DNA of 64,000 nt from Gammaproteobacteria bacterium (GTDB lineage Bacteria > Pseudomonadota > Gammaproteobacteria > PIVX01), in NCBI GenBank assembly GCA_003353785.1, contig PIVX01000001.1, positions 1-64,000 of the forward strand, in the 5' to 3' direction. Position 1 is the first letter of the stretch. Each line of letters starts with the position of its first letter. Both the position numbers and the translations under genes were made by a program. Of the stretch, positions 48,834 through 57,796 are shown piece after piece. The notes below the pieces were generated by a model, which had not been told where the DNA came from, did not search any database, and saw only the letters and a program-made list of their open reading frames with translations.

Positions 48834-51653
48834 CTACTCATCATCCCATCTATTTTCTTCTTCGTAATTATTGTAATTATTAATTATTTGTTGAAAATTG
48901 TTATGTTCTGAATAGTTTTGTCTAATAATATTCATTATTCCTGGAAAATCTGCTGCATGGTTTGCGTCTTCTATCTGTTCAAAAGAAATTGTCCGATTCA
49001 TTAGTTGACGTGCAAAATCCATATTTTCTATGTTTTGCCGTCTATCTCCCCTTTGTCGGAAAGCTCGCAGTGCCTGTTCCGCCATGTTTCCACCAGCATT
49101 ATTAGCTTGTTGAACCGGATTATTGCCGAGCTGATTAACTATTGGAGCTTGTCTTTGTATTGGTCTTACTGGAGGTGGATTATCATTTATATTGCGTAGT
49201 TGTATTCCACCTCTAATACCAGCAAGTAACCCTCCTCGTCCTCTATTATTTTGAGGCTGATTTTGTAACCTTTCATTAGTCAATTCTCTAACTGCTGCTC
49301 TATCATTCTCAGGGATCTGACCAGTCCTAAGTCGTCTTTGTAATTGCCTCATATCTGTATTTGGCTGATCATACAACCTCCTAATTCTTTCATTTTCTTC
49401 TTGAATAGCAGCCTGTTGATTAACTCTTCTTTCATTAAGCTGGTTTTGTACTAATACATAAGTAGGGTTATTGTCTGCATTATTATTTTGCATATATCTT
49501 TCTAGCTCTTCTGTTTCAGTAGTTGCTATTACACTTCTTCTACGCATGTTCTTTAAACGCTCTGGCATATTGGGTCGAATAGCATTTTCCCATGAATATT
49601 GAGCATTTGCAGCTGCAACATTTGGCCGTTGATTCTGTAGATTTTGCTGCTGCTGATCTCCAACCTGAGGTGGTGGTGGACCAGCAAATACTTGTTCTAA
49701 TCTTCGTTTAATATTTTCCCTTGGCTCTTGTCCTGGTGGAAGTTCTACTCCTCGGGCACGAGCATCTTCTCGTGCTAAACGTGCTGCCTCTTCACGTTGT
49801 TGACGAGCTTGACGGATAACTTCCGCAGCTGTAGCTGCACCAGTCAGTTGTGGTGGGTCATCTTCTTCATCGTCGTTACCTGCCAAAAACCGCCTTCTGT
49901 CTTGAATTATATTTTCTGGTTCTTGTTCCACATTAAAATTATTACGATTTCTTCTAGGAGCATTATCTCGATTACCTGCTATTGGTACAAAACCTTGAAC
50001 ATATCTACCTTCATCGTCAACAACCCATCCCCTTTTCATTCCAATCGGAATATCATCTTCAACATTTACATTTTGTTGCTCATTTTGCTGCTGTTCAACC
50101 AGAATATCATCTTCAATATCTACATTTTGTTGCTCATTTTGCGCTAATCCAGGCGGAGGATCATCTTCAATATCTACATTTTGTTGCTCATTTTGCACTA
50201 ATCCAGGCGGAGGATCATTTTCAATATCTACATTTTGTTGCTCATTTTGCTGCTGCTGTTCAAGTAGAGGATCATCTTCAACATTTACATTTTGTTGCTC
50301 ATTTTGCTGCGGCTCAAGCAGAATATCATCTTCAACATCTACATTTTGTTGCTCATTTTGCTGCGGCTCAAGCAGAATATCATCCTCAACATCTACATTT
50401 TGTTGTTCATTCTGCTGCGGTTCAGGCAGAATGTCATCTTCAACATCTACATTTTGTTGTTCATTCTGCTGCGGTTCAAGCAGAATATCATCTTCAACAT
50501 CTACATTTTGTTGCTCATTTTGCTGCAAATCAGGCATAAGTTTCTGTGCCAAAGTTATTTTATCTCGATACAGTTCGATAACATCATATTGGGAAATGAT
50601 TCCAGAATTTATTAAATCATCAAGGTCTTTCTGATTACTAACTATATATAAATTTTGAGTTGCTTCATCATTAACAATTAACTTATCTCTTGATTCATCA
50701 AAATCACTTAGTTTTATTGCACCCATGCCGCTAACAATTGAGACATCCTTATCTATTTTTGTAAACTGTAAATCTTCTTCAGCACTTATTATATCTACAT
50801 CACGTACCGGTAACTGAACCATTTTTTTGTCAATCCAATTCTGTTCACTAGATTTAGAAGAACCTATGTTCCAGCCAAAACGTAAACCACCATAGCTAGT
50901 TATCTTACGTGACTTGTCATAGTTTGTTTCTAGCTCTACAGTCAACCAATCTGTTACATTAATGTTACCACGAACACGAAATCCTTTTACGCTCTGAACA
51001 TTTTTTCCAAAAAAATGATAATAACCTCCAAATAATTCAAGCCTTGTAAATTTTGGAATACCACCACCCGCCTCTATATCAAAGCCAGCAAGTGCTTTTT
51101 CAGAAATTCTTCTGTTCCTAATATTTATGTTTGCAATTTGTGTATTAACATCATAATTTACCCGATAAATATGATGACTATCTAATTCATAAGATTTTCC
51201 AAAAGGGATATAGGTATTTAATCTAAATTCTAGATTTTTTGATAAAGCTTCTAACCCTAAAGTAGCTTGATTTAAATAATTATTATTTTGGGTCTTACGT
51301 ATATCATAAAATCCATAACCTCCTATTATCCATGCAGGATTGATAAGCATTCTATACCCAAAACCAAAATTTCCTTCTAAATGTCTAGATGTGTCTGACA
51401 TCCCAATAACTGACAAAAACAAGAGGGAATTCATTTTCTGGAATACAGGTAAAACAAAACCGAGACGACCTATATTGCGACTACCACCCTTCTTAGAGCT
51501 ATAGCCCAACTTACCCGTTAATTCTATTCTGGGCTTAAAACGGTTTTCACTAGACCCAGTAGTTTCCCTATCTGACGTTTTCGCGTATATTGAAGACATC
51601 CACAATAGCAAAAAAATTGCCAATAGATTGATTTTAAATAATTTTGAATACAC
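48834..51653 (-). CDS. Inverse autotransporter (intimin/invasin-type) with repeat-rich, disordered passenger
   Basis: 939 residues, GTG start at 51653. A signal peptide (KINLLAIFLLLWMSSIYA) leads into a 12-strand inverse-autotransporter beta-domain at about residues 30-275: TGKLGYSSKKGGSRNIGRLG, EGNFGFGYRML, IIGGYGFYDIRKTQNNNY, and LFGGYYHFFGKNVQSVKGF. Instead of Ig-like domains, residues about 371-540 hold some nine copies of an 18-residue acidic/Gln/Asn repeat, and residues 540-939 are rich in Gln, Asn, Arg and Pro with likely helical stretches (AAEVIRQARQQREEAARLAR). The tail should be displayed outside the cell, perhaps binding host or matrix. No partner genes flank it. The beta-domain call is strong; the function of the passenger is unknown. 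Confidence 0.85.
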   Translation of the reverse strand: MYSKLFKINLLAIFLLLWMSSIYAKTSDRETTGSSENRFKPRIELTGKLGYSSKKGGSRNIGRLGFVLPVFQKMNSLLFLSVIGMSDTSRHLEGNFGFGYRMLINPAWIIGGYGFYDIRKTQNNNYLNQATLGLEALSKNLEFRLNTYIPFGKSYELDSHHIYRVNYDVNTQIANINIRNRRISEKALAGFDIEAGGGIPKFTRLELFGGYYHFFGKNVQSVKGFRVRGNINVTDWLTVELETNYDKSRKITSYGGLRFGWNIGSSKSSEQNWIDKKMVQLPVRDVDIISAEEDLQFTKIDKDVSIVSGMGAIKLSDFDESRDKLIVNDEATQNLYIVSNQKDLDDLINSGIISQYDVIELYRDKITLAQKLMPDLQQNEQQNVDVEDDILLEPQQNEQQNVDVEDDILPEPQQNEQQNVDVEDDILLEPQQNEQQNVDVEDDILLEPQQNEQQNVNVEDDPLLEQQQQNEQQNVDIENDPPPGLVQNEQQNVDIEDDPPPGLAQNEQQNVDIEDDILVEQQQNEQQNVNVEDDIPIGMKRGWVVDDEGRYVQGFVPIAGNRDNAPRRNRNNFNVEQEPENIIQDRRRFLAGNDDEEDDPPQLTGAATAAEVIRQARQQREEAARLAREDARARGVELPPGQEPRENIKRRLEQVFAGPPPPQVGDQQQQNLQNQRPNVAAANAQYSWENAIRPNMPERLKNMRRRSVIATTETEELERYMQNNNADNNPTYVLVQNQLNERRVNQQAAIQEENERIRRLYDQPNTDMRQLQRRLRTGQIPENDRAAVRELTNERLQNQPQNNRGRGGLLAGIRGGIQLRNINDNPPPVRPIQRQAPIVNQLGNNPVQQANNAGGNMAEQALRAFRQRGDRRQNIENMDFARQLMNRTISFEQIEDANHAADFPGIMNIIRQNYSEHNNFQQIINNYNNYEEENRWDDE
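50034..50540 (-). repeat. Coding tandem repeats, ~54 bp unit, about nine copies
   Basis: The consensus peptide is QQNEQQNVDVEDDILLEP; copies vary from 17 to 19 residues. Copies at the 5' end of the gene (50320-50540) are almost identical at the DNA level, those nearer the 3' end differ (VDIEDDPPPGLA-like). This gradient suggests recent expansion by slippage or recombination at one end. Confidence 0.9.
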
Positions 51654-52449
51654 ATCACAGACCTGTTATCGTCCATGGTTAATAAATTATCCTTTAGTGT
51701 CATTATAGTACATTAACTCTCAGATATGTGCATTCCCTCTGAAAAGTCTCTGTTTTAGAGGAAGGTTATACTATCAATTAAAATGTACAATTTTGATTGA
51801 GAGCATAATTTAGTTTAACTATATGATTTATAAAATATTTTGCGGCACTATTCCCTAACTAGTTGATTCTTATATAGGCATACTTATATATCTAAGGAAT
51901 ATCTATTGAATTTAGCTGGCTTCTTGTGAATATCACTTTAATAAATGATAATTTGTTATTCGTTACAAAGACCAATCCCAGCGATTTTACCAAAGCAGTA
52001 AAATGTTGTTGCAAATTATGTTCTACTAATACCAAGTAAAAATATAAAATCGTTAAGTTATTTCTGTTTAACTATTTTTTCAGGCTCAACGTTTACCTCA
52101 TCAAATAGTTATTACTTCTCTGCTCATGGTGGGTACGGTTTTTTAACTAAATTCAGTCAAACACAAAAATTCACCCATACAGACAGAGACAAAACAACAT
52201 CTACATTTACCATAGAACCTAAAGCTAATATAAATGAAGGAATAGCGTTTGGGTCACTATTTTTATAATAATATCAGAAGAAGCAGAGTTTAATCAAATT
52301 AGAACAAAAACTAATAGCATTAATTATTTAGTCAAAATAGATAATCCAAATTACTGGGATACAAATACATCAGACTCTAAGTCTCATGATCTTAGTCTAA
52401 CTATCTCACCTTACACACTAAATAATAGCATGCTTACTATAGTCAATTC
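51654..52449. other. Intergenic region upstream of the surface-protein gene
   Basis: The first 350 bases are AT-rich. They carry an imperfect inverted repeat at 51733-51763 (TTCCCTCTGAAAAG paired with TGTTTTAGAGGAA), a possible terminator, operator or element end. From 52002 on the plus strand a broken gene begins (listed separately). Confidence 0.5.
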
Positions 52450-52483
52450 TTACACTATTTTTTTATTGAAAATAGGACTATAA
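52002..52483 (+). pseudogene. Frameshifted secreted/outer-membrane-like gene remnant
   Basis: Two open frames join end to end on the plus strand. 52002-52268 encodes a signal-like segment (KSLSYFCLTIFSGSTFTSS) then YYFSAHGGYGFLTKFSQTQK, and stops. 52262-52483 continues in another frame with EEAEFNQIRTKTNSINYLVK and SLTISPYTLNNSMLTIVNSY. The pattern of alternating polar and aromatic residues recalls a beta-barrel protein. No start codon is present. Its end overlaps the convergent small secreted protein gene. Pieces of what may be the same kind of gene occur at 53215-53275 and 53401-53565. Confidence 0.5.
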
Positions 52484-52914
52484 GACTTATTTAGCCCTTG
52501 GTAATCTATATACAATATACTACCTTTCTCAGGAATATCGATTTTCTCAACATAACAATGGATACCCCTATTTTTATCGTCTTGAGCTAGAAATTGAATT
52601 CTTATATGCTTTGGGGTTTGAATTAATTTAGTCGCACGCACACTAAATACAGCAAAATTATCCCACCTATTATGTATATAACTAGTTTTTTCTAAAGTAT
52701 GTAATTTTACATCATTATATTCTACTGTTTCCCCAGGTTTAATAGTTTTATATGCATAGCTGATACTATCAGCATATTGATAAGATGCAGAATTATTTTT
52801 AGTGTATCCAATATTTACATTTTTTGTAGAATTGTTTGTTGCAATGATTGTTATTGCTGAACACGACATCCAAGCAAATATTCCAAGCAATACAAAAATA
52901 AATTTTTTCAACAT
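52450..52914 (-). CDS. Small secreted protein of unknown function
   Basis: 154 residues. A signal peptide (KKFIFVLLGIFAWMSCSA) is clear; the mature part of about 134 residues reads like a single beta-sandwich (ITIIATNNSTKNVNIGYTKN, HIRIQFLAQDDKNRGIHCYV). I do not recognise a family. A lipobox-like Cys occurs in WMSC but its +1 context is poor. It lies inside the region of gene remnants and is the only intact gene there. Confidence 0.65.
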   Translation of the reverse strand: MLKKFIFVLLGIFAWMSCSAITIIATNNSTKNVNIGYTKNNSASYQYADSISYAYKTIKPGETVEYNDVKLHTLEKTSYIHNRWDNFAVFSVRATKLIQTPKHIRIQFLAQDDKNRGIHCYVEKIDIPEKGSILYIDYQGLNKSYSPIFNKKIV

Positions 52915-53043
52915 TTTAACTCCTTAAAAAATATACAACTAAATAATTTTGTACCGTACCATAGTTTATTTATTTACGCAACTAGATGAATAATAGCATA
53001 TATTTGTATAAAATATCTTCTTCAAGCTAGGAGGAAGAACAAT

Positions 53044-53215
53044 ATGAATACGGGTATTTTGGATATTTACACAGATTATTTAATATGCCAAAACAAATAC
53101 GCAACAGCAACTGGATTATCGGATATGCTATCCGACGAGATTAGCCATGATAAAATTACACGTTACCCTTAGCACAGGAGATTTTGGCTCGAAAGAACCC
53201 TGTGAGTATATTAAA
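53044..53215 (+). pseudogene. IS701-type transposase N-terminal fragment
   Basis: After a strong ribosome site (AGGAGG) the frame reads MNTGILDIYTDYLICQNKYA then TATGLSDMLSDEISHDKITR and a stop at 53170. A shift by one frame recovers LSTGDFGSKEPCEYIKPT. The ATGLS...ISHDKITR...LS block is typical of the N-terminus of IS701/IS4-like transposases. The catalytic domain is absent. Confidence 0.65.
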
Positions 53216-53276
53216 CCAACACCATTTACTCCATATACAGGTTTAAGATTAGGACTTGGATTTTTAAGAACCAAGT

Positions 53277-53400
53277 TATGAGTTAGAAAAATATTATTGG
53301 GGTAATGCTTTATGGTCTCCCAGTTACTTTGCTGGTAGTTGTGGTGGCACCTTTAAAAATCATCAAAGAGTATATCAGCTCTCAAGAGAGCCCTACTATT
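53277..53400 (+). pseudogene. IS200-type transposase (TnpA) C-terminal fragment
   Basis: In one frame the sequence gives KYYWGNALWSPSYFAGSCGG, in the next APLKIIKEYISSQ. Trp-X-X-X-Leu-Trp-Ser-Pro-Ser-Tyr-X-X-X-Ser-Cys-Gly-Gly-Ala-Pro-Leu and a following helix with Tyr-Ile is the conserved end of IS200/IS605 TnpA. A frameshift separates the halves and nothing remains of the HUH or Tyr motifs. Confidence 0.7.
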
Positions 53401-53565
53401 AGCGAGGACCTTATATCCTCCACCATCAGTACGAGGTTTTACGGCACGGATGATAATATAAATAAAAATTTCAGTGCAACAGTAGAATATCGATTCTTTG
53501 GAACAGACCATATTCAATTATTCAAGTTATTCTGTCCCTCAAAGCAGAATAATAATCATCTCTAG
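53401..53565 (+). pseudogene. Fragment resembling an outer-membrane beta-barrel C-terminus
   Basis: The frame open to TAG at 53563 reads STISTRFYGTDDNINKNFSA and TVEYRFFGTDHIQLFKLF. Alternating residues ending in aromatic pairs look like barrel strands. It could belong to the same disrupted gene as 52002-52483. The call is weak. Confidence 0.3.
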
Positions 53566-53584
53566 CTATTAGAAATATCTATGA

Positions 53585-53941
53585 CTACTTACTAACTGTT
53601 TGTTGTTGAGCAATTTTCTTACCTTCATATAAAGCTCTCCAACCCATATAAACTCTATACAATAACCAAATAGATATAGCTATATTAACTAAGTATCCTA
53701 AGCCAATACCTTCAGTTATTGAACCAATGATAAAACCAATAAAGGCAACCCAAAACGTCAAAGCTTGCCAGTCAAAATGGCTCTCAAGTATTGTTCCAGC
53801 TACATCCTTTTTCTTGTAATAATAAATAGCTATGCAGACTATTAGAGGAATTGGAGATAATATTCCCGCTAACAATAAACCATAAGCAATATGGGTAATT
53901 GTTGTATCTAGTGAATTGTCGTTTTCGTCTAAACCTGCCAT
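53585..53941 (-). CDS. DUF4870-like small membrane protein
   Basis: 118 residues with three or four hydrophobic segments. DWQALTFWVAFIGFIIGSIT and a terminal IWLLYRVYMGWRALYEGKKI match a family of small inner-membrane proteins (HFxWQxRTFW...YRxxxGWLAL pattern) of unknown role. A good ribosome site (CTAGGAGAT) precedes the ATG. It stands alone between the remnant zone and lpxK. Confidence 0.75.
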   Translation of the reverse strand: MAGLDENDNSLDTTITHIAYGLLLAGILSPIPLIVCIAIYYYKKKDVAGTILESHFDWQALTFWVAFIGFIIGSITEGIGLGYLVNIAISIWLLYRVYMGWRALYEGKKIAQQQTVSK

Positions 53942-54060
53942 TTTTACAATCTCCTAGAAAATAAATTAATTTTATATCATTCTAAAAATATAGCAATAAC
54001 CTTTCGTCTAGTAAAATATATGATATTTAATATAACTAATTGAGCATCAATTGTTCAAAT

Positions 54061-55074
54061 TTATTTGTGTTTTTTAGACTTTAAAAGCCCCAGTATAGTG
54101 CTTTGTAATTTTTTTGAAACATTAACCTTATATTCAATATACCAACTATTTGCCCCAATTAAATTTTCACATTTTATTGCATCTTTTAAAGTCATCACCA
54201 AAAAATCATCTTTAAAAGATAAAAAATCTTTGTCTGTAAAAATATAATGATCAGGAAAAATTATATGATTAACACTTTTTGCATACCTATCAATAATTTT
54301 TTTTATCCTAGATGGATCAGCAATCGATGTAACCAAAGTAACATTTTTGTTTTTAAGTGATGATAAAGTCATTTTTGAATCATTAGCAATATTAATTAAT
54401 CTTTTAGGTTTTATACTCATACATAATTCATCATCATCAATTTCATCTTTATTTGTATTAACTATTAAGTTATCCTTAATTCTAGATATTGGCTCCCTTA
54501 AAGGGCCAATTGGCAGACAATACCCATTACCTAATTTTCTTTTATTATCAATTAATACAATTTCAATTTCTCTATCCATTGCATAATGCTGTAAACCATC
54601 ATCACTTATGACAATATTGCAATCATTTTCCTCTAATAAAAATTTAACTGCTCTTGAACGGTTTGGATCAACTACTATTGGACAATCAGTCATACGATGC
54701 AATAATATTGCTTCTTCACCAGTTATTTTAACATCAATATCCTTAGTTAATAATACGGGATATGACTCAGAATTACCTCCATACCCTCTACTAACTATTC
54801 CTGGATTAAATCCTTTTTTTATTAAATATATTGCTAACCATTCAACAAAAGGAGTTTTCCCATTTCCACCTACAGTAATATTTCCAACAACTATAACTGG
54901 TACAGGAAAACAAACTCTGGAAATAATATTATTCAAATATAACCATCGTCTAATAATAACAATTATTTTGAAAATAAACTCAACAGGCAATAAAGTAATA
55001 TGTAAAATTGATAATTTATTCCACAAAAATTTTTCAATCCATAGTTTAATTCTAACAACATATTTAATTTGCAT
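54061..55074 (-). CDS. lpxK: Tetraacyldisaccharide 4'-kinase
   Basis: 337 residues from the ATG at 55074. A longer frame to 55176 exists but would overlap msbA by 95 bases and give a non-family N-terminus. It phosphorylates the lipid A precursor. One hydrophobic helix near the N-terminus (HITLLPVEFIFKIIVII) anchors it to the inner membrane. Walker A is VGNITVGGNGKTPFVEWL; GIVSRGYGG follows, and SDDGLQHYAMDREIEIVLID is the catalytic stretch. It begins 7 bases after the msbA stop, the standard order. Confidence 0.95.
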   Translation of the reverse strand: MQIKYVVRIKLWIEKFLWNKLSILHITLLPVEFIFKIIVIIRRWLYLNNIISRVCFPVPVIVVGNITVGGNGKTPFVEWLAIYLIKKGFNPGIVSRGYGGNSESYPVLLTKDIDVKITGEEAILLHRMTDCPIVVDPNRSRAVKFLLEENDCNIVISDDGLQHYAMDREIEIVLIDNKRKLGNGYCLPIGPLREPISRIKDNLIVNTNKDEIDDDELCMSIKPKRLINIANDSKMTLSSLKNKNVTLVTSIADPSRIKKIIDRYAKSVNHIIFPDHYIFTDKDFLSFKDDFLVMTLKDAIKCENLIGANSWYIEYKVNVSKKLQSTILGLLKSKKHK

Positions 55075-55081
55075 CAAAATA

Positions 55082-56839
55082 TCACTTATTCTTACTACTA
55101 TAAGAAAATTGCATATCGTGAAGATAACGATAGTGACCACTCTTACTAATGAGTTCCAAGTGGGTTCCATGTTCAACTATCTTACCATGGTCAATCACTA
55201 ATATCTGATCTGCTCTTTCAATAGTAGATAATCTATGAGCTATTACTAAAGTGGTTTTTTTGGACATTATTTTATTTAATACATCTTGAATAAATCGTTC
55301 AGATTGAGTATCTAATGACGATGTCGCTTCATCTAATAAAAGAATAGGAGCATTTTTATATATAGCCCTTGCTATTGCAATACGTTGGCGTTGCCCCCCA
55401 GATAGTAAAACACCATTTTCACCAATCAACGTATTTAATCCTTTAGTAAGCTCCTCAGCAAATTCAATAACGTGTGCTTGCTCAGCTGCTTCGTACACTC
55501 TAGAATTATTAACATTCTCAATTTCGCTATATGCTATATTTTTGTATATAGTGTCATTAAATAATGTAATATGTTGACTTACTATTGCAATATTTTTTCG
55601 TAAAGATAATAAATCAATTTCATTAATATCAATACCATCTACAGAAATTTTACCTGATCGAATCTGATAAAATCTTGCAAGTAAATTTGCTATTGTTGAC
55701 TTACCACTACCGGACTTACCAACCAAAGCAACAGTTTCACCCGGTTGAATATCAAAAGACACCTCTTTTAATATTTCTCTATCATTAGATTCATATGAAA
55801 ATTTAACTCTATTAAATGATATTTGACCACTCATATTTAATACTTGTTTTCCACCATTCTCTTCTACTTCTGAGTCCAATAACTCAAAAATACTTTCTGC
55901 TCCAGCAAGCCCTCTTTGGATAGTACTATTAATAGTAGTAATATTTTTAAGCGGTTTAAGTATAGCCAGCATAGCAGCAATAATAGAAGTAAAACTACCT
56001 GCTGATAAACTAGAAAACCCACTGATCCCATCCGGGTTAATAGCTAAATACATTATAACTGCTATACCACTTGCAGCGACCAATTGAACACCTGAAACAT
56101 TTATGGATTTAGTCATAGCAACTTTTAAATCCAGCATCCTTGTTTCAGTATTAGCTTTCTTAAATTTATTCTTCTCATAATCCTGAGATCCAAACATTCT
56201 GATCTCTTTATAACCTTCAATAGTCTCTTCAGCTATTTCAGTAACATGCATCATAGAGTTCTGCAATTTTCTACTAGTACGTCTAACTCTCTTATTACTA
56301 AAAATAACTGTCACAGCAATTACAGGAATTGTTAGCATATAAATAAGGGTTAAAGAAAAACTAATCCTTAACATTACAATAAACAATCCTATTAATAAAC
56401 ACAAAGACTGCAAAAATGTTGTCAGAGCATCCATACTGACTTGGGCTACTTGCTCAGTATCATACAATAACTTTGATAAAAGCTTCCCTGAAGTTAGATT
56501 GTCAAATGTCTTTGCCGGAATCTCTAAATAATGTGCGAATAATTGATTACGAAATTTCATTACCACAGTTCTAGCGACCCAAGTCATACAATAAGTAGAT
56601 AAAAAACTTGTTACCCCTCTAGCTAAGAAAGCTAACAAAATTATGTAAGGTAACCAGGCAATAAAATTTTGATCTCTTGCAATAAACCCTCTGTTTAATA
56701 CCGGCTCAAGAAAATATACAAACCCAGCATCAACAGCTGAGTATAGAATTGTGCCTAAAATTCCGAATAAGCTTATTAGCCAATACGGTTTTATATAACT
56801 AATAAGTCTACGATAAATACTGGTTTTATAAGTTTTCAT
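55082..56839 (-). CDS. msbA: Lipid A export ABC transporter MsbA
   Basis: 585 residues: six membrane helices then an ATPase domain. Walker A GKSGSGKSTIANLLARF, signature LLSGGQRQRIAIARAIY, Walker B ILLLDEATSSLD. It flips lipid A core across the inner membrane. Immediate linkage to lpxK supports this over a drug exporter. It is divergent from dapD. Confidence 0.95.
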   Translation of the reverse strand: MKTYKTSIYRRLISYIKPYWLISLFGILGTILYSAVDAGFVYFLEPVLNRGFIARDQNFIAWLPYIILLAFLARGVTSFLSTYCMTWVARTVVMKFRNQLFAHYLEIPAKTFDNLTSGKLLSKLLYDTEQVAQVSMDALTTFLQSLCLLIGLFIVMLRISFSLTLIYMLTIPVIAVTVIFSNKRVRRTSRKLQNSMMHVTEIAEETIEGYKEIRMFGSQDYEKNKFKKANTETRMLDLKVAMTKSINVSGVQLVAASGIAVIMYLAINPDGISGFSSLSAGSFTSIIAAMLAILKPLKNITTINSTIQRGLAGAESIFELLDSEVEENGGKQVLNMSGQISFNRVKFSYESNDREILKEVSFDIQPGETVALVGKSGSGKSTIANLLARFYQIRSGKISVDGIDINEIDLLSLRKNIAIVSQHITLFNDTIYKNIAYSEIENVNNSRVYEAAEQAHVIEFAEELTKGLNTLIGENGVLLSGGQRQRIAIARAIYKNAPILLLDEATSSLDTQSERFIQDVLNKIMSKKTTLVIAHRLSTIERADQILVIDHGKIVEHGTHLELISKSGHYRYLHDMQFSYSSKNK

Positions 56840-56974
56840 AATAAAACTTTTAAAATCTGTTAAGCTTAATCTTCAGTATAAAATAAGAACACCATAAAGG
56901 AAACTTTTTAATTACTTATTAATAATATTAATGTATCATTCCTATTCATATATCAATGTGCAATTGGAGAATGT

Positions 56975-57796
56975 ATGCCTGATGTTGAGATAATTATCAA
57001 TGAGGCTTTTGAAAAATTTGGTGATAAACAATACATCAATGACGAACAAACAATATTAGCAGTCAAAAAAGCACTAGAATTACTAAATACTGGCAAAGCT
57101 CGCATATGTAGCAAACAAAACGGCATATGGTCCGTAAATAGCTGGTTAAAAAAAGCTGTCTTACTTTCTTTTAAAATAAATAAGAATCAGATATATACAG
57201 CAAATTACACTCAATTTTATGATAAAATTTATAGCAAGTATAAAGACTATTCAGAACAAGACTTTATAAATGCAAAAGTTAGGGTTGTTCCTGGCTCTTA
57301 TGTAAGGTATGGAGCATTTATTGATCAAGACTGCGTACTAATGCCTAGCTTTGTCAATATAGGTGCTTACATAGGTCAAAGAGTAATGGTAGATACCTGG
57401 GCAACTGTCGGATCTTGTGCACAAATAGGCTCAAATGTGCATTTATCTGGAGGAGTTGGTATTGGTGGGGTATTAGAGCCTTTACAGAGCACACCCACAA
57501 TTATTGAAGACAATTGTTTTATCGGTGCAAGATCAGAAATTGTCGAAGGAGTTATTGTAGAAAAAAATTCTGTAATATCTATGGGTGTTTTCATCGGTAA
57601 AAGCACAAAAATCTATAATAGATTAACCGATGAAATAACCTACGGTAGAATTCCAGAAGGCTCTGTAGTAATTCCTGGCTCTCTACCATCTAAAGATGGA
57701 AAATACTCTATGTATGCTGCAATAATAGTTAAGGAAGCTGATGAGAAAACAAAGAGTAAAATAAAATTAACTGAGCAACTAAGAAATTTAGATTAA
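56975..57796 (+). CDS. dapD: Tetrahydrodipicolinate N-succinyltransferase
   Basis: 273 residues. It makes N-succinyl-2-amino-6-ketopimelate from tetrahydrodipicolinate and succinyl-CoA for lysine and diaminopimelate. A helical N-terminus is followed by a left-handed beta-helix of hexapeptides ([40 protein letters not shown]). [12 protein letters not shown] is characteristic. It ends exactly where the convergent secreted-protein gene ends. Confidence 0.97.
   Translation: MPDVEIIINEAFEKFGDKQYINDEQTILAVKKALELLNTGKARICSKQNGIWSVNSWLKKAVLLSFKINKNQIYTANYTQFYDKIYSKYKDYSEQDFINAKVRVVPGSYVRYGAFIDQDCVLMPSFVNIGAYIGQRVMVDTWATVGSCAQIGSNVHLSGGVGIGGVLEPLQSTPTIIEDNCFIGARSEIVEGVIVEKNSVISMGVFIGKSTKIYNRLTDEITYGRIPEGSVVIPGSLPSKDGKYSMYAAIIVKEADEKTKSKIKLTEQLRNLD

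Noticed and set aside
49982-50539. Plus-strand open frame of 185 residues with His/Phe-rich repeats
   Set aside because: It is the antisense of the adhesin repeats; its periodic composition follows directly from the repeats on the other strand, and it has no ribosome site.
55075-55176. Longer N-terminus for lpxK
   Set aside because: It would overlap the conserved end of msbA, and the ATG at 55074 gives the normal family start just after the msbA stop.
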